Source: CAKZQX01 sp034436755 (GTDB lineage Bacteria; Chloroflexota; Chloroflexia; Chloroflexales; Chloroflexaceae). Taken from it: 64,000 bases of DNA. The notes beneath the pieces were generated by a model. The model was not told the DNA's origin, made no database searches, and saw only the letters and a program-made list of their open reading frames with translations. How positions within the stretch are numbered: position 1 is the first letter of the stretch; each line of letters begins with the position of its first letter. Shown here piece after piece: positions 24,020 through 31,875 of the stretch. The translations under genes were made by a program, and so were the position numbers. The stretch spans positions 9,083-73,082 of the forward strand of contig DAOTVB010000216.1 in assembly GCA_034436755.1 (NCBI GenBank). The letters run 5' to 3'.

Positions 24020-24259
24020 ATGCCGATTATTCGCGCAAGTGAAGTGGCCGAGTATGTCTACTGTGCGCGGGCCTGGTGGTTGCGGCGCGTGGCTGGTCTG
24101 GAACCTGCCGGCCGGCCACGTCGTGACCGGGGTCTCGTGGCGCATGCCCGACATGGTCGCGCTGTCCAGGCCAGTGGTACGCTGCTGGCGCTGGGTGGGC
24201 TGCTGTTGCTGCTGGCCTTGTTGCTGCTTGCTGGTGAGTTGCGGCAGGCGGGAAGTTAG
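24020..24259 (+). pseudogene. Cas4-like (PD-(D/E)XK) nuclease, N-terminal part, cut by in-frame TAG
   Basis: A 79-aa ORF. Its start IRASEVAEYVYCARAWWLRR with cysteine 15 matches the N-terminus of Cas4/Dna2-type (DUF83) nucleases, where this cysteine is a [4Fe-4S] ligand. It is followed by RGLVAHARHGRAV, resembling the early conserved histidine motif, and then one membrane helix (about 52-71). The frame ends at TAG 24257-24259. The rest of the domain follows in the same reading frame at 24287. The ORF pair may be a disabled single gene, a readthrough gene, a sequence error or a genuine two-subunit protein. The gene starts two bases after rseP. Confidence 0.6.
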
Positions 24260-24286
24260 TTCCGGCCTGCCAGTGATGTTCCCCCG

Positions 24287-24808
24287 ATGATTGCTGCGCT
24301 GATCCTCTTCTGCCTGGCCGTTTTACTGCTCCTGTATGCACTTCGGCTCCGCCGCCAAACTGGTGTACCCTGGAAGCGAGTTGTTGCCGGTGATACCCAT
24401 GGCTGGCGACCGCTGGAGCGACCGCTCTTCTCGCGTCGCTATGGGCTGACGGGTAAACCGGACTATCTGCTACAACTGGCGCGTGCTTATGTGCCGGTCG
24501 AGGTCAAACCCACGCGCCGCGCCGGGTACCCTTACGATTCGGATCTGATGCAACTGGTGGCCTACTGTTTGCTGGTTGAGGAGACGACGGGGCGACCGCC
24601 GCCCTACGGATTATTGCGCTATGCCGATGCTACCTTTCGGGTCGACTACACGCCGGCAGTGCGCGCCGAACTGCTGGCAATCCTGGAGGATATGCGCGCC
24701 GATCTGGAAGCGGATGACTGTTCCCGCAGCCATGACGAGCCCCGGCGGTGTGCCGGGTGTGGCTTCTTCGACGTGTGTGAAGATGCACTGGTTGACGAAA
24801 CAGGATAG
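24287..24808 (+). CDS. Cas4-like (PD-(D/E)XK) nuclease, C-terminal part with membrane helix
   Basis: A 173-aa ORF with an N-terminal membrane helix (about 2-20). It then carries the PD-(D/E)XK active-site pattern GKPDYLL (D59), VEVKPTRR (E72, K74) and QLVAYCLLVEE (Q89, Y93). It ends in a three-cysteine cluster CAGCGFFDVC (C155, C158, C164). Together with the cysteine in the preceding ORF this is the full four-cysteine Cas4 arrangement. It lies in the same frame as the 24020 ORF, 27 bases beyond its TAG, and its ATG has no recognisable ribosome binding site. No cas genes or CRISPR repeats are in the window, so a CRISPR role is not supported; DNA repair or a membrane-linked nuclease role are open possibilities. 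Confidence 0.7.
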   Translation: MIAALILFCLAVLLLLYALRLRRQTGVPWKRVVAGDTHGWRPLERPLFSRRYGLTGKPDYLLQLARAYVPVEVKPTRRAGYPYDSDLMQLVAYCLLVEETTGRPPPYGLLRYADATFRVDYTPAVRAELLAILEDMRADLEADDCSRSHDEPRRCAGCGFFDVCEDALVDETG

Positions 24809-24817
24809 AATGGTATC

Positions 24818-25060
24818 ATGCTGACACGGGCTGACGTTATTGCCAGAATTGAGGAGCATCTCGCAGGTTCACTGAGCGCTGCGGCGCTGGCGGCGTGGGC
24901 GTTTGATCGTTTTTATGCCCACGATATGGGTGAGGAAGAATTTAGCGAGAAAGATGCCGAAGTTATTGCAGCAGTGCTCGACGATCTGATGTTTACTGAT
25001 GATGCCGCTTTTGCTCTGGATGAGCCGGCACTGCGGACATTGATAACCCGGCTACGGTAG
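24818..25060 (+). CDS. Small acidic hypothetical protein
   Basis: An 80-aa, mainly helical, acidic protein (LTRADVIARIEEHLAGSLSA ... FYAHDMGEEEFSEKDAEVIA). I do not recognise it with certainty. Its helical pattern with clustered acidic residues recalls small immunity/antitoxin-type proteins, but there is no paired toxin next to it. It starts nine bases after the Cas4-like C-terminal part and is followed two bases later by the zinc-ribbon gene, so the three are probably co-transcribed from rseP on. Confidence 0.6.
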   Translation: MLTRADVIARIEEHLAGSLSAAALAAWAFDRFYAHDMGEEEFSEKDAEVIAAVLDDLMFTDDAAFALDEPALRTLITRLR

Positions 25061-25062
25061 AG

Positions 25063-25431
25063 ATGAAGATACGCCAACATCCACGCATGCGCGATATTCT
25101 AAAGGGTGATGAGGTCTACTCCTATCCCCAGCACCTCTTTGCCCGAGTTGATGAGGTGTTTCCGGCGGCTGTCTGTGTAAAGGTAGGCATCCTGTCGGTG
25201 AATGGGCACATGGAGGTGATCCTCTCACCGCAGCTCTGGCGCGCTGATGATATTGAGAATCTCAGCGTCTGCCGCTACTGTGGGAGCCGCGAGGAGCTTG
25301 AGGTTGAGCTGGGAACGGGTATCCCGTTTCGCACCTGCCAGCGCTGCCGCGAGATATTCGCGCACGATAATAACCCCGACCAGAATCATAACAGTAATCA
25401 TGATAACCACAATGCTCTCCCTAATGAGTAA
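25063..25431 (+). CDS. Hypothetical zinc-ribbon-like protein
   Basis: A 122-aa protein. The N-terminal part (about residues 1-70) is mixed beta with no family I recognise. Then come two CxxC knuckles, CRYCGSREELEVELGTG and TCQRCREIF, spaced like a zinc ribbon. The C-terminus is a low-complexity Asn/His/Asp tail (NNPDQNHNSNHDNHN), which may bind metal or be disordered. Start ATG 25063 is two bases after the previous stop. Function unknown; RNA/DNA or protein binding is only a guess from the ribbon. Confidence 0.6.
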   Translation: MKIRQHPRMRDILKGDEVYSYPQHLFARVDEVFPAAVCVKVGILSVNGHMEVILSPQLWRADDIENLSVCRYCGSREELEVELGTGIPFRTCQRCREIFAHDNNPDQNHNSNHDNHNALPNE

Positions 25432-25505
25432 GACCGGGTTATACTGTTCGTCGGATTTTCCGGTTGATGAAGTTCGTAGTCACGTTTGTGGATGGCTGGT
25501 TTCCG

Positions 25506-25575
25506 GGAGAAGAAACGCGCCGTAGCGCGTCTCTCCCAGTGCAATGAATATGGTTGCGCGGTTTTTAACCGCGCC
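25506..25575. terminator. Two hairpins between convergent genes
   Basis: First, GGGAGA ... TCTCCC with an inner CGCGC/GCGCG (25506-25538). Second, GCGCGGTTtttAACCGCGC (about 25556-25574). They lie between the convergent zinc-ribbon and membrane-fusion genes and probably end transcription from both sides. Confidence 0.6.
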
Positions 25576-25606
25576 CACGATGTCGTTTGCTCCAGCCGTT
25601 TACCGG

Positions 25607-27019
25607 CTACTCCACCGGCAGCAGTTCCACCCGGGCGCTCATGCCGTCGCGGAGGCGGTCGGGGTCGTCAAGGGCGATGCGGACTTCGTAGGTGCGTACG
25701 CTGCCGTTCACCGTTGCCGATGGCGCGATGTAGCTGACCTCGCCGCTGAAGACCTCGCCCGGAAAGGCATCCACAAAGATGCGCGCTTCCTGCCCAACCT
25801 CCACCTGTGCAATGTCCACGTCGCTGATATCCACCTCGATACGTAGCTCGCTGATGTCTACCACGCGGATGGCGGGGCCGCCGCCGGCACTGCTCGGGTC
25901 GCCCGGATCAATATTGACTACCGTTACCACGCCGTCGAAGGGGGCGCGTAGTTCGGTATACTCCCGGTCCAGCCGGGCAACTTCCAGTTGGGATTGGGCC
26001 TGCTCCACTGCGGCCGCAGCCCGTGCCACTTCCGAGGCGGTCGGGTTGGGGTAGAGCCGGTTGAGGTCGGCCCGCGCCTGCACCAGTCGGGACTCAGCCG
26101 CCGCCAGATCGTCCGGGTCGGGCGGGAGGAGCAGTTTTTCCAACGCGGCCTCGGCCTGCACCACCCGCTCCTCGGCCTCCTGAATGCCGGTGATTTCGGC
26201 CTGCTGCGCCTGCTCAAAGGCCAGTTTGGTCTGCTCTAGTTGCTCCTCGGCGTTTTCGACCGCTCGCAACGCCTGCTCTTCCATATCTTTGCGCTCCTGG
26301 GGCAGTTCGTCGCCACCGCGTGCCAGTTCATTCTCAAGCTCGCGGTTCTCCCAGTAGATCCGGCTATACTCGGCCTGGAGATCGCGCAGCTGGTTGGCCG
26401 CCGGTTCGATCCGCAGTTCCGCATCGTTCTTGGCAACCGAGAGCTGGTTGCGCTGGGTCTGCAGGTTGACCCGCGCCTGTTCCACCCGCGAGCGCGCATC
26501 CTGCACATCCTGCGCCTTGGGGCCGGCCTTAAGTTCTGCCAGGGCAGCCTCGGCTTCGGCGATGCGCGCCTGTGCCGCTTCAACATCGTAGGCTTTGGGC
26601 GGTTCGTTGAGCGCGGCCTGCCGGGCCAGCGCATCCGCCAGCGAGGACTCAGCCTGTCGGATGCGCTCCTCAAAGGGGCGCGGATCAAGCCGGGCCAGCA
26701 GATCATCCTCCTGCACGCTGTTGCCTTCTTCGACCAGTACTTCTTCAACTGTGCCGGTCGCGTTGAAGACCAGGTCGGCATCCTGGATGGCCTTGACCTT
26801 GCCAATGCCACTGATGCCCCGCTCGATTGCGCCGATTGCGGCACTGGTTGGTTCGGCGGTGGCGGTTGGTTGTGCGGTGCCTGCGGTGGCGGTTGGGCGC
26901 GCACTGGTGGGTGTCGGCTCGCTGGCGGCGAAGGGCACACCCCCACAGGCGACCAGTCCGAACAGCAATATTCCCAGCACGAGTCCAGCGGCGATCGGTC
27001 GGCGTTGGGTTCTCTTCAT
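25607..27019 (-). CDS. RND efflux membrane-fusion subunit, lipoprotein
   Basis: A 470-aa HlyD/AcrA-type adaptor. The N-terminus is a lipoprotein signal with lipobox LFGLVACGG (cysteine 25), followed by a Pro/Thr/Ala-rich spacer. The first half of the lipoyl domain (VEEVLVEEGNSVQEDDLLAR) precedes a long coiled-coil hairpin (about residues 130-330, rich in A/E/Q/R). The second lipoyl half is TELRAPFDGVVTVVNIDPGD, and beta-barrel parts follow (VEVGQEARIFVDAFPGEVFS). The start ATG at 27019 has AAGGAAAG upstream. It should work with the RND pump upstream on the same strand; no TolC-like outer-membrane gene is nearby. The gap to the pump gene holds two mobile repeats. Confidence 0.88.
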   Translation of the reverse strand: MKRTQRRPIAAGLVLGILLFGLVACGGVPFAASEPTPTSARPTATAGTAQPTATAEPTSAAIGAIERGISGIGKVKAIQDADLVFNATGTVEEVLVEEGNSVQEDDLLARLDPRPFEERIRQAESSLADALARQAALNEPPKAYDVEAAQARIAEAEAALAELKAGPKAQDVQDARSRVEQARVNLQTQRNQLSVAKNDAELRIEPAANQLRDLQAEYSRIYWENRELENELARGGDELPQERKDMEEQALRAVENAEEQLEQTKLAFEQAQQAEITGIQEAEERVVQAEAALEKLLLPPDPDDLAAAESRLVQARADLNRLYPNPTASEVARAAAAVEQAQSQLEVARLDREYTELRAPFDGVVTVVNIDPGDPSSAGGGPAIRVVDISELRIEVDISDVDIAQVEVGQEARIFVDAFPGEVFSGEVSYIAPSATVNGSVRTYEVRIALDDPDRLRDGMSARVELLPVE

Positions 27020-27033
27020 GGTACTTTCCTTAT

Positions 27034-27306
27034 TTACACGACTTATGTAGTTGACATGCAAACCGGACGTTTCACCCGATGGAAGCCCGCTTCGCCTGCG
27101 GCAGCATGGTACGTTCTTTTTCTTGTTCACAAAAAAGCTCACAACGTGATTTTTTGTGAACAAGATCTGATCGCCTCCGCTCTGCCGGAGGCGATATTCC
27201 CCGCCAAAGGTGGGATCACCTGATCCATGGCAGCATTGGCAGGTTCGCGCGTTTCGCTCATTTCGTGTTCGTCGTGGTCCAGACTGCCACCGCGTAACGC
27301 GTGTTA
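27034..27306. repeat. Variable-core palindromic repeat, copy C
   Basis: Outer ends TTACACGACTTATGTAGT (27034-27051) and ACCGCGTAACGCGTGTTA (27289-27306). The inner arm CGCCTGCGGCAGCATGG starts at 27093; the opposite arm TCTGCCGGAGGCG ends at 27193. The core 27121-27165 has a perfect 16-bp stem with TCTTGTTCAC at its base and an inner CAC/GTG around AAC. It abuts copy D and starts 14 bases upstream of the ATG of the membrane-fusion gene, so it will form part of that gene's 5' region. Confidence 0.88.
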
Positions 27307-27307
27307 T

Positions 27308-27529
27308 TTACAGGACTTACGCGGTACGCATTCAAACGGACCGTTTGCTCTCGATAACGGTGTATTTCGCCTGCGGCAGCATGGTACGTTTTTATCTTAT
27401 TCCGGAAAATTTGGCTCTCAGAGCCAAATTTTCCGGAATAAGAATGTTCCATTCCACCCTGCCGGAGGCGAATCGGGCCAGTTGTCCAGGCAGACGCCTG
27501 GTTTGGAACCGACCGCGTAACTCTTGTTA
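27308..27529. repeat. Variable-core palindromic repeat, copy D
   Basis: Outer ends TTACAGGACTTACGCGGT (27308-27325) and ACCGCGTAACTCTTGTTA (27512-27529). Inner arms CGCCTGCGGCAGCATGG (from 27368) and CACCCTGCCGGAGGCG (to 27470). The core 27395-27443 is a perfect 23-bp stem with a three-base loop (TCA). Its sequence is related to that of copy B but differs at several positions on both sides of the stem. Confidence 0.88.
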
Positions 27530-27591
27530 TTTACACGACATATGTGGTGGATAGTCAAATTGGGTGTATAATTCCATGGATTTTCGCCTGC

Positions 27592-27627
27592 GGTAGGGGT
27601 AGAACATCCTTCGTCCCTACCCCTACC
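27592..27627 (-). other. Hairpin just after the RND pump gene
   Basis: GGTAGGGGTAG and CTACCCCTACC form an 11-bp stem ten bases beyond the RND stop codon. It has no U-run, so it could stabilise the pump mRNA or slow transcription before the membrane-fusion gene. A partial repeat arm (TTCGCCTGCGG) lies beside it. Confidence 0.5.
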
Positions 27628-27636
27628 ACTGGTCGA

Positions 27637-30600
27637 TCAGGTTGTGCCGCTCTTGCGTGGGCGGCGGCTGTGGCGCGAGAGTGTGCGCGGCGTTGGCCGC
27701 CGTCGTCCGGGGTGGCCGTTACCGCTGCCATTGCCGTTACCTACCCCATTGCTCGGCCCCGGCGTAACCGACATCGGCGCGGCACTACCCCCGGCGACCG
27801 CAACCGGTGCCGGCGGCGGTGTTTTGCGCCGGAACAGCCCGCCGACGCGCCGCGTGAGACCCTCAAGCAGGCTGTAGGCGGTTGGTACCACCAGCAGGGT
27901 CAGCAGGGTTGAGGTGATCATCCCGCCGATCACAACGATCGAGAGCCCGCGCCGGACTTCGCTACCCTCGCCCAGCCCGATGGCAATCGGCAGGCTGCCG
28001 GCAATCAGGGACAGCGCCGTCATCAGGATCGGGCGCAGACGGATGGCCCCGGCATGTTCCAGCGCGTCGTGTTTGGTCATGCCCCCCTGCCGCAGCCGGT
28101 TGGTAAAGTCCACCAGCAGAATCGAGTTTTTCACCACCAGCCCCATCAGCATAATCAGGCCGATCATGCCGAAGATGTCCAGTTCCAGCCCGACCAGCCG
28201 CAGCGCCAGGAAGGAGCCGATAAAGCTAAACGGCATCGCCAGCATAATCACAAACGGCTGGAAAAACGAACCAAACTGCGATGCCAGCACCATGTAGACA
28301 AACAGGATCGACAGGCCCATGGCAACCAGCAGCGTGGCGAAGCCCTCTTGCTGATCCTCAACCTCGCCGACAAAGCCTACTTCGACATTCTCCGGCAGTT
28401 CAATCTGATCCAGCCGGGCCTGTAGCTCCTGCCGTACCTCGTTGATATTGCGGTCAACCACGTTTGCGCCGACCAGTACCTCGGTCAGACGGTTGTAGCG
28501 TCGGATAGTGGTCGGGCCGGTGGTCAACTCGACATCAACCAGCGAGCCGATCGGCATGCTGCCCGAGGTCGTCGGCACGCTGATGGCGCGAATATCCTCA
28601 ATGCCGGCTCGGTCGCCGGGCTGCAGCCGTACCATAACGTCGGTATCCTCGCCACTCTGGCGGAAGGTGGTTGCCGTGTCGCCTTCGATCAGCGTGCGCA
28701 CCGAGGTGGCGATATCGTCGTTTGTCAGGTTCAGATCACCGGCCTTGGTCGGGTCCAGGAAAAATTGCAGCTCGGGTTTGCCTGGCGTGTAGGTCGTATC
28801 AATATCGACCAGACCGGCAACCTGTTGGGCCTCACCCTGCAGTTGCTGGAGCAGCGGTGTCAGCTCGTCCAGCGAGCCGGTTGTCTGAATGCTCAGTTGC
28901 AGTTGCCGTCCGGTGACGCCCGTGTTGCTCCCGGCGATGTCGGGCAGGCTAAATGCCAGGCGCGGGAGAAAATCTAGTTGCGGGCGGAGGTCGGTCTGGG
29001 TCGCCTGGGTCGGCTCATCCTCGTGCAGTCGCACAAAAAACTCGGCCACTTCCGGCGAGCCGCCGCTGCCGACGGTGGTCTGTACCGCTTCAACGGCGGG
29101 GCTCTCCAGCAGCACCTCTTCCGCCTGTCGCGCCATCTCGTCGGTCTCGTCCAGGGGGGTGCCGGGGGGCATCTCAAAGCTCATGGCAAACTCGCCCTGG
29201 TCCTGCGTGGGGAAGAAGGCGAATTTGAGCCCGGAGGCCACATAGATGCTGGCACCTAGAATCAGGATGGTCAGCACCACAATCACCAGGCGGTGGCGCA
29301 GACTCCAGGCCAGCAGCCGACCATAGCCTCGCGCCATCCAGTCCAACTCCTCGTGGGCCTCGTCGGGCAGGTCGAGATCGCTGGTCGGCTCCGCTGCCGG
29401 TTCTGCACTGGTCTGCTGCGAGGGATGCTTCGATTGGAAGAGATGGGCCGAGGTCATCGGTGCCAGGGTAAACGCCTCAAAAATCGAGATGGTCATGGCA
29501 CAGACAATCGTGATGCCAAATGCACCAAAAATAATCCCGGTAATGCCGGTGGTAAATGTCACCGGCAAAAACACCGCAATAACCGTGAGCGTCATCGCCA
29601 CCACCGAGAGCGACACCTCGGCGGTGCCGCGACTGGCGGCAATCATCGGTATTTCGCCGCGCTCCACATGCCGGAAGATATTCTCGCGTACCACAATCGC
29701 GTCGTCAATCACCAGACCGACCGAGAGCGAGAGCGCCAGTAGTGTCACCAGGTTGATACTCATATCAAACAACTGGAGCGCCGCAAACGTGCCAATCAGG
29801 ATCACCGGCAGCCCCAGCGCGGTGACAATCGTGTTGCGCAGGTTGCGGAAGAAGAGAAAGACGATCAACATCGCTGCCCCGGTCGCAACGATCAACTCGT
29901 CAATAGCGCTGCGGGTTGATTCCTTTACAAAGGTTGAGGAGTCGCGCGCAATAAAGTAGTTTAGATCGGCGCGGGTTGCGAAGATATCGGCCAGTTCGGC
30001 TTTGATATTGTCGGCGACTTCGACGGTGTTGGCGTCATTCTGCTTGCGAATGCTAATTGTCACCGCGTCTTCGCCATCGAGCCGCGCGTAACTCTCTACC
30101 TCGGCAACACCATCCTCAACGGCGGCCACATCGCCGATGCGGTAGGGCGTGCCGGTAATCTGCACCCGCAGGATATCCTCCGGCGTCTGAAGCATACTCG
30201 GCGCACGCAGGTTGATATCCTGCGCCCCGGCATTAACATCACCCAGACCGAGGTTGGCATTGGCGTTGCGGATCGTGCTGACAATCTGCGACGGGGCAAT
30301 CTGCCGTGCGGTAATCATATCCAGATCCATCAGCACATTGATCTGCCGGATCTGGCCGCCGTCAACCTCAACCGAGCCGACGCCCTGGATGCGCTGCAAC
30401 TGCGGCACGATATCATCATCGATCAGCTTGCGCAGGGCCAGCGGCGAGATCGACCCATCACTCGAGACGGCAATCGAGAGCACCGGCAGTTCCCCCGGAT
30501 CAAACTGCTGGAAGATCGGGTCTTCCACCTCGGCGGGTAACTGGGGCAGGACGGCGTTGACCTTCTCGCGCACATCCCGGTCGGCATCATCAACATCGAT

Positions 30601-30930
30601 AGCTGTGTCAAACGCTACGGTGATAACGGCAACGCTCTCATTGGCGTTTGTCGTAATGCTGTCGATACCACTAATCGTGGCAAGTTCATTTTCAATTGGT
30701 TCAGCCACTTGCTCGGCGACACTCTCAGGACTGGCTCCCGGGTAGGATACCGTTACGGCAATCACGGGAGTCGAGAAATCCGGGAAGAGGTTCACCGGCA
30801 GGGTAACGTAGGAGAGCAAGCCCATGACAATGATTAGAAGCATGATCATCGTAATAAACACAGGCTGCTTGATCGCGGTATCCGAGAGAAAGACACCGTT
30901 GAGTTTGGGCTCAGGGGTCGTGCTGCTCAT
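27637..30930 (-). CDS. RND-family efflux pump, HAE1/AcrB-like
   Basis: A 1097-aa proton-driven exporter with two repeats of six membrane helices and two large extracytoplasmic domains. It begins with FLSDTAIKQPVFITMIMLLI, the usual first helix. The proton relay is intact: GLVIDDAIVVREN in helix 4 (Asp pair at about 407-408) and GLVVKNSILLVDFTN in helix 10 (Lys at about 934). The C-terminal ~65 residues are a Gly/Asn/Pro-rich cytoplasmic tail ending in a basic cluster (HPGRRRPTPRTLSRHSRRPR), an unusual addition. It is upstream of its membrane-fusion partner on the same strand. Mobile repeats lie both upstream (copy E) and between the two genes (C, D). Substrate unknown. Confidence 0.93.
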   Translation of the reverse strand: MSSTTPEPKLNGVFLSDTAIKQPVFITMIMLLIIVMGLLSYVTLPVNLFPDFSTPVIAVTVSYPGASPESVAEQVAEPIENELATISGIDSITTNANESVAVITVAFDTAIDVDDADRDVREKVNAVLPQLPAEVEDPIFQQFDPGELPVLSIAVSSDGSISPLALRKLIDDDIVPQLQRIQGVGSVEVDGGQIRQINVLMDLDMITARQIAPSQIVSTIRNANANLGLGDVNAGAQDINLRAPSMLQTPEDILRVQITGTPYRIGDVAAVEDGVAEVESYARLDGEDAVTISIRKQNDANTVEVADNIKAELADIFATRADLNYFIARDSSTFVKESTRSAIDELIVATGAAMLIVFLFFRNLRNTIVTALGLPVILIGTFAALQLFDMSINLVTLLALSLSVGLVIDDAIVVRENIFRHVERGEIPMIAASRGTAEVSLSVVAMTLTVIAVFLPVTFTTGITGIIFGAFGITIVCAMTISIFEAFTLAPMTSAHLFQSKHPSQQTSAEPAAEPTSDLDLPDEAHEELDWMARGYGRLLAWSLRHRLVIVVLTILILGASIYVASGLKFAFFPTQDQGEFAMSFEMPPGTPLDETDEMARQAEEVLLESPAVEAVQTTVGSGGSPEVAEFFVRLHEDEPTQATQTDLRPQLDFLPRLAFSLPDIAGSNTGVTGRQLQLSIQTTGSLDELTPLLQQLQGEAQQVAGLVDIDTTYTPGKPELQFFLDPTKAGDLNLTNDDIATSVRTLIEGDTATTFRQSGEDTDVMVRLQPGDRAGIEDIRAISVPTTSGSMPIGSLVDVELTTGPTTIRRYNRLTEVLVGANVVDRNINEVRQELQARLDQIELPENVEVGFVGEVEDQQEGFATLLVAMGLSILFVYMVLASQFGSFFQPFVIMLAMPFSFIGSFLALRLVGLELDIFGMIGLIMLMGLVVKNSILLVDFTNRLRQGGMTKHDALEHAGAIRLRPILMTALSLIAGSLPIAIGLGEGSEVRRGLSIVVIGGMITSTLLTLLVVPTAYSLLEGLTRRVGGLFRRKTPPPAPVAVAGGSAAPMSVTPGPSNGVGNGNGSGNGHPGRRRPTPRTLSRHSRRPRKSGTT

Positions 30931-31350
30931 CTACAATCCTTGCACTGTTGTCGTATGCTCATCGCACGTAGCCGGACCTAACTATACAGTAAAAGGTTCT
31001 TACGGGCAAGTAGGATTCTGGAGAGATGTATAGACCATGCTATTTTGCATGTGAAAAGAAGAAGAAAAACCACTGTCCGGGTTGTGCAATGACCGTCGGC
31101 TGGAAATGTACGGTGGTACTCTGCTCAAAACGGAATGTACATTCCGCAAGTATTATGGAATATCGGTTCCGCTTTGTCAAGGGGCTGTAATCTGGAGTGA
31201 TCGCAGTGCTTGGGCGGAGGGTTGCGGGAGGATTGCATTGCATTGGGGGAACTATTGAGGGAAATCGGGCAGCGTCTGTGCAATGGTTTAGTGACAAAGA
31301 CCGTCTGATGTGGTTTAATGGCGCTGGGGAGAGGGGCGGCCTTCTGTGAA

Positions 31351-31736
31351 TTAACACGAGTTACGCGGTCGGTTCTAAGAGCCTGTCTGAAACGGGTTGG
31401 TCATGGGGCTACGGCCCCGGAGCGGGAGTCCCGGCTTCAGCCGGTTTCGGCCACACACCGGCTGAAGCCGGGACTCCTGGGGCGCTGTCCGGTGTCTCAG
31501 GGCACCCCGCATGCCGTGTGACCGACGCGAATCATCTTTTCAGACAGTCTCTAAAACAGGCATTTGCCTGGATAAACAGCCCGATTTGCAGGGTGGTACC
31601 GGACATGTTTTTTCAAGGGATTTTTGCACATTGTGCAAAAATCCCTTGAAAAATAAAAATACACCATACTGCCGCAGGCGAAACCAGCATTCAGTTCTAG
31701 CATCAGACCGAAACAGATTGACCGCGTAACTCGTGT
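31351..31736. repeat. Variable-core palindromic repeat, copy E, interrupted by a MITE
   Basis: Outer ends TTAACACGAGTTACGCGGT (31351-31369) and ACCGCGTAACTCGTGT (31721-31736). The right inner arm CACCATACTGCCGCAGGCG ends at 31680; the left one is degenerate. The core 31609-31653 is a perfect 21-bp stem with loop ATT (5' strand contains CAAGGGATTTTTGCAC). A 173-bp IS5-type MITE is inserted at 31379. The copy lies in the 940-base gap between the PAP2 and RND genes. That gap also holds AT-rich sequence (31020-31180) where the RND promoter is likely, but I see no clear boxes. Confidence 0.85.
31379..31551. mobile_element. Nested IS5-type MITE with TAA target duplication
   Basis: Terminal inverted repeats GAGCCTGTCTGAAA (31379-31392) and TTTCAGACAGTCTC (ending 31551) match with one mismatch and are flanked by TAA on both sides (31376-31378, 31552-31554). 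GAGCCTGT ends and a 3-bp TNA target are typical of the IS5 family. There is no transposase, so it is a non-autonomous derivative. Inside, GGAGTCCCGGCTTCAGCCGG (31425-31444) and its perfect inverse (31458-31477) form a 20-bp stem. Confidence 0.85.
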
Positions 31737-31788
31737 GAGATTAAGAGGAATACAGAGGTATAATGAGCTTCTCACACCAGGACAGGCT

Positions 31789-31875
31789 GGGGACGCGCAG
31801 AAGCGCGTCCCCACCGAAAAACCCTGTAGGTGAGAATAGTGCCCTACTCCCTGTCACCTGTCACCTGTCACCTAC
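31789..31875. repeat. GGGGACGCG hairpin and CCTGTCA heptamer repeats
   Basis: GGGGACGCG and CGCGTCCCC (31789-31812) form a perfect hairpin related to 2908-2940 and 51311-51336. About 40 bases on, CCTGTCA/CACCTGT heptamers repeat three times (about 31846-31875) up to the PAP2 stop codon. Confidence 0.65.

Noticed and set aside
24020..24808. CRISPR adaptation role for the Cas4-like gene
   Set aside because: No Cas1, Cas2 or repeats are present in the 64 kb; the neighbours are rseP and unknown small genes.
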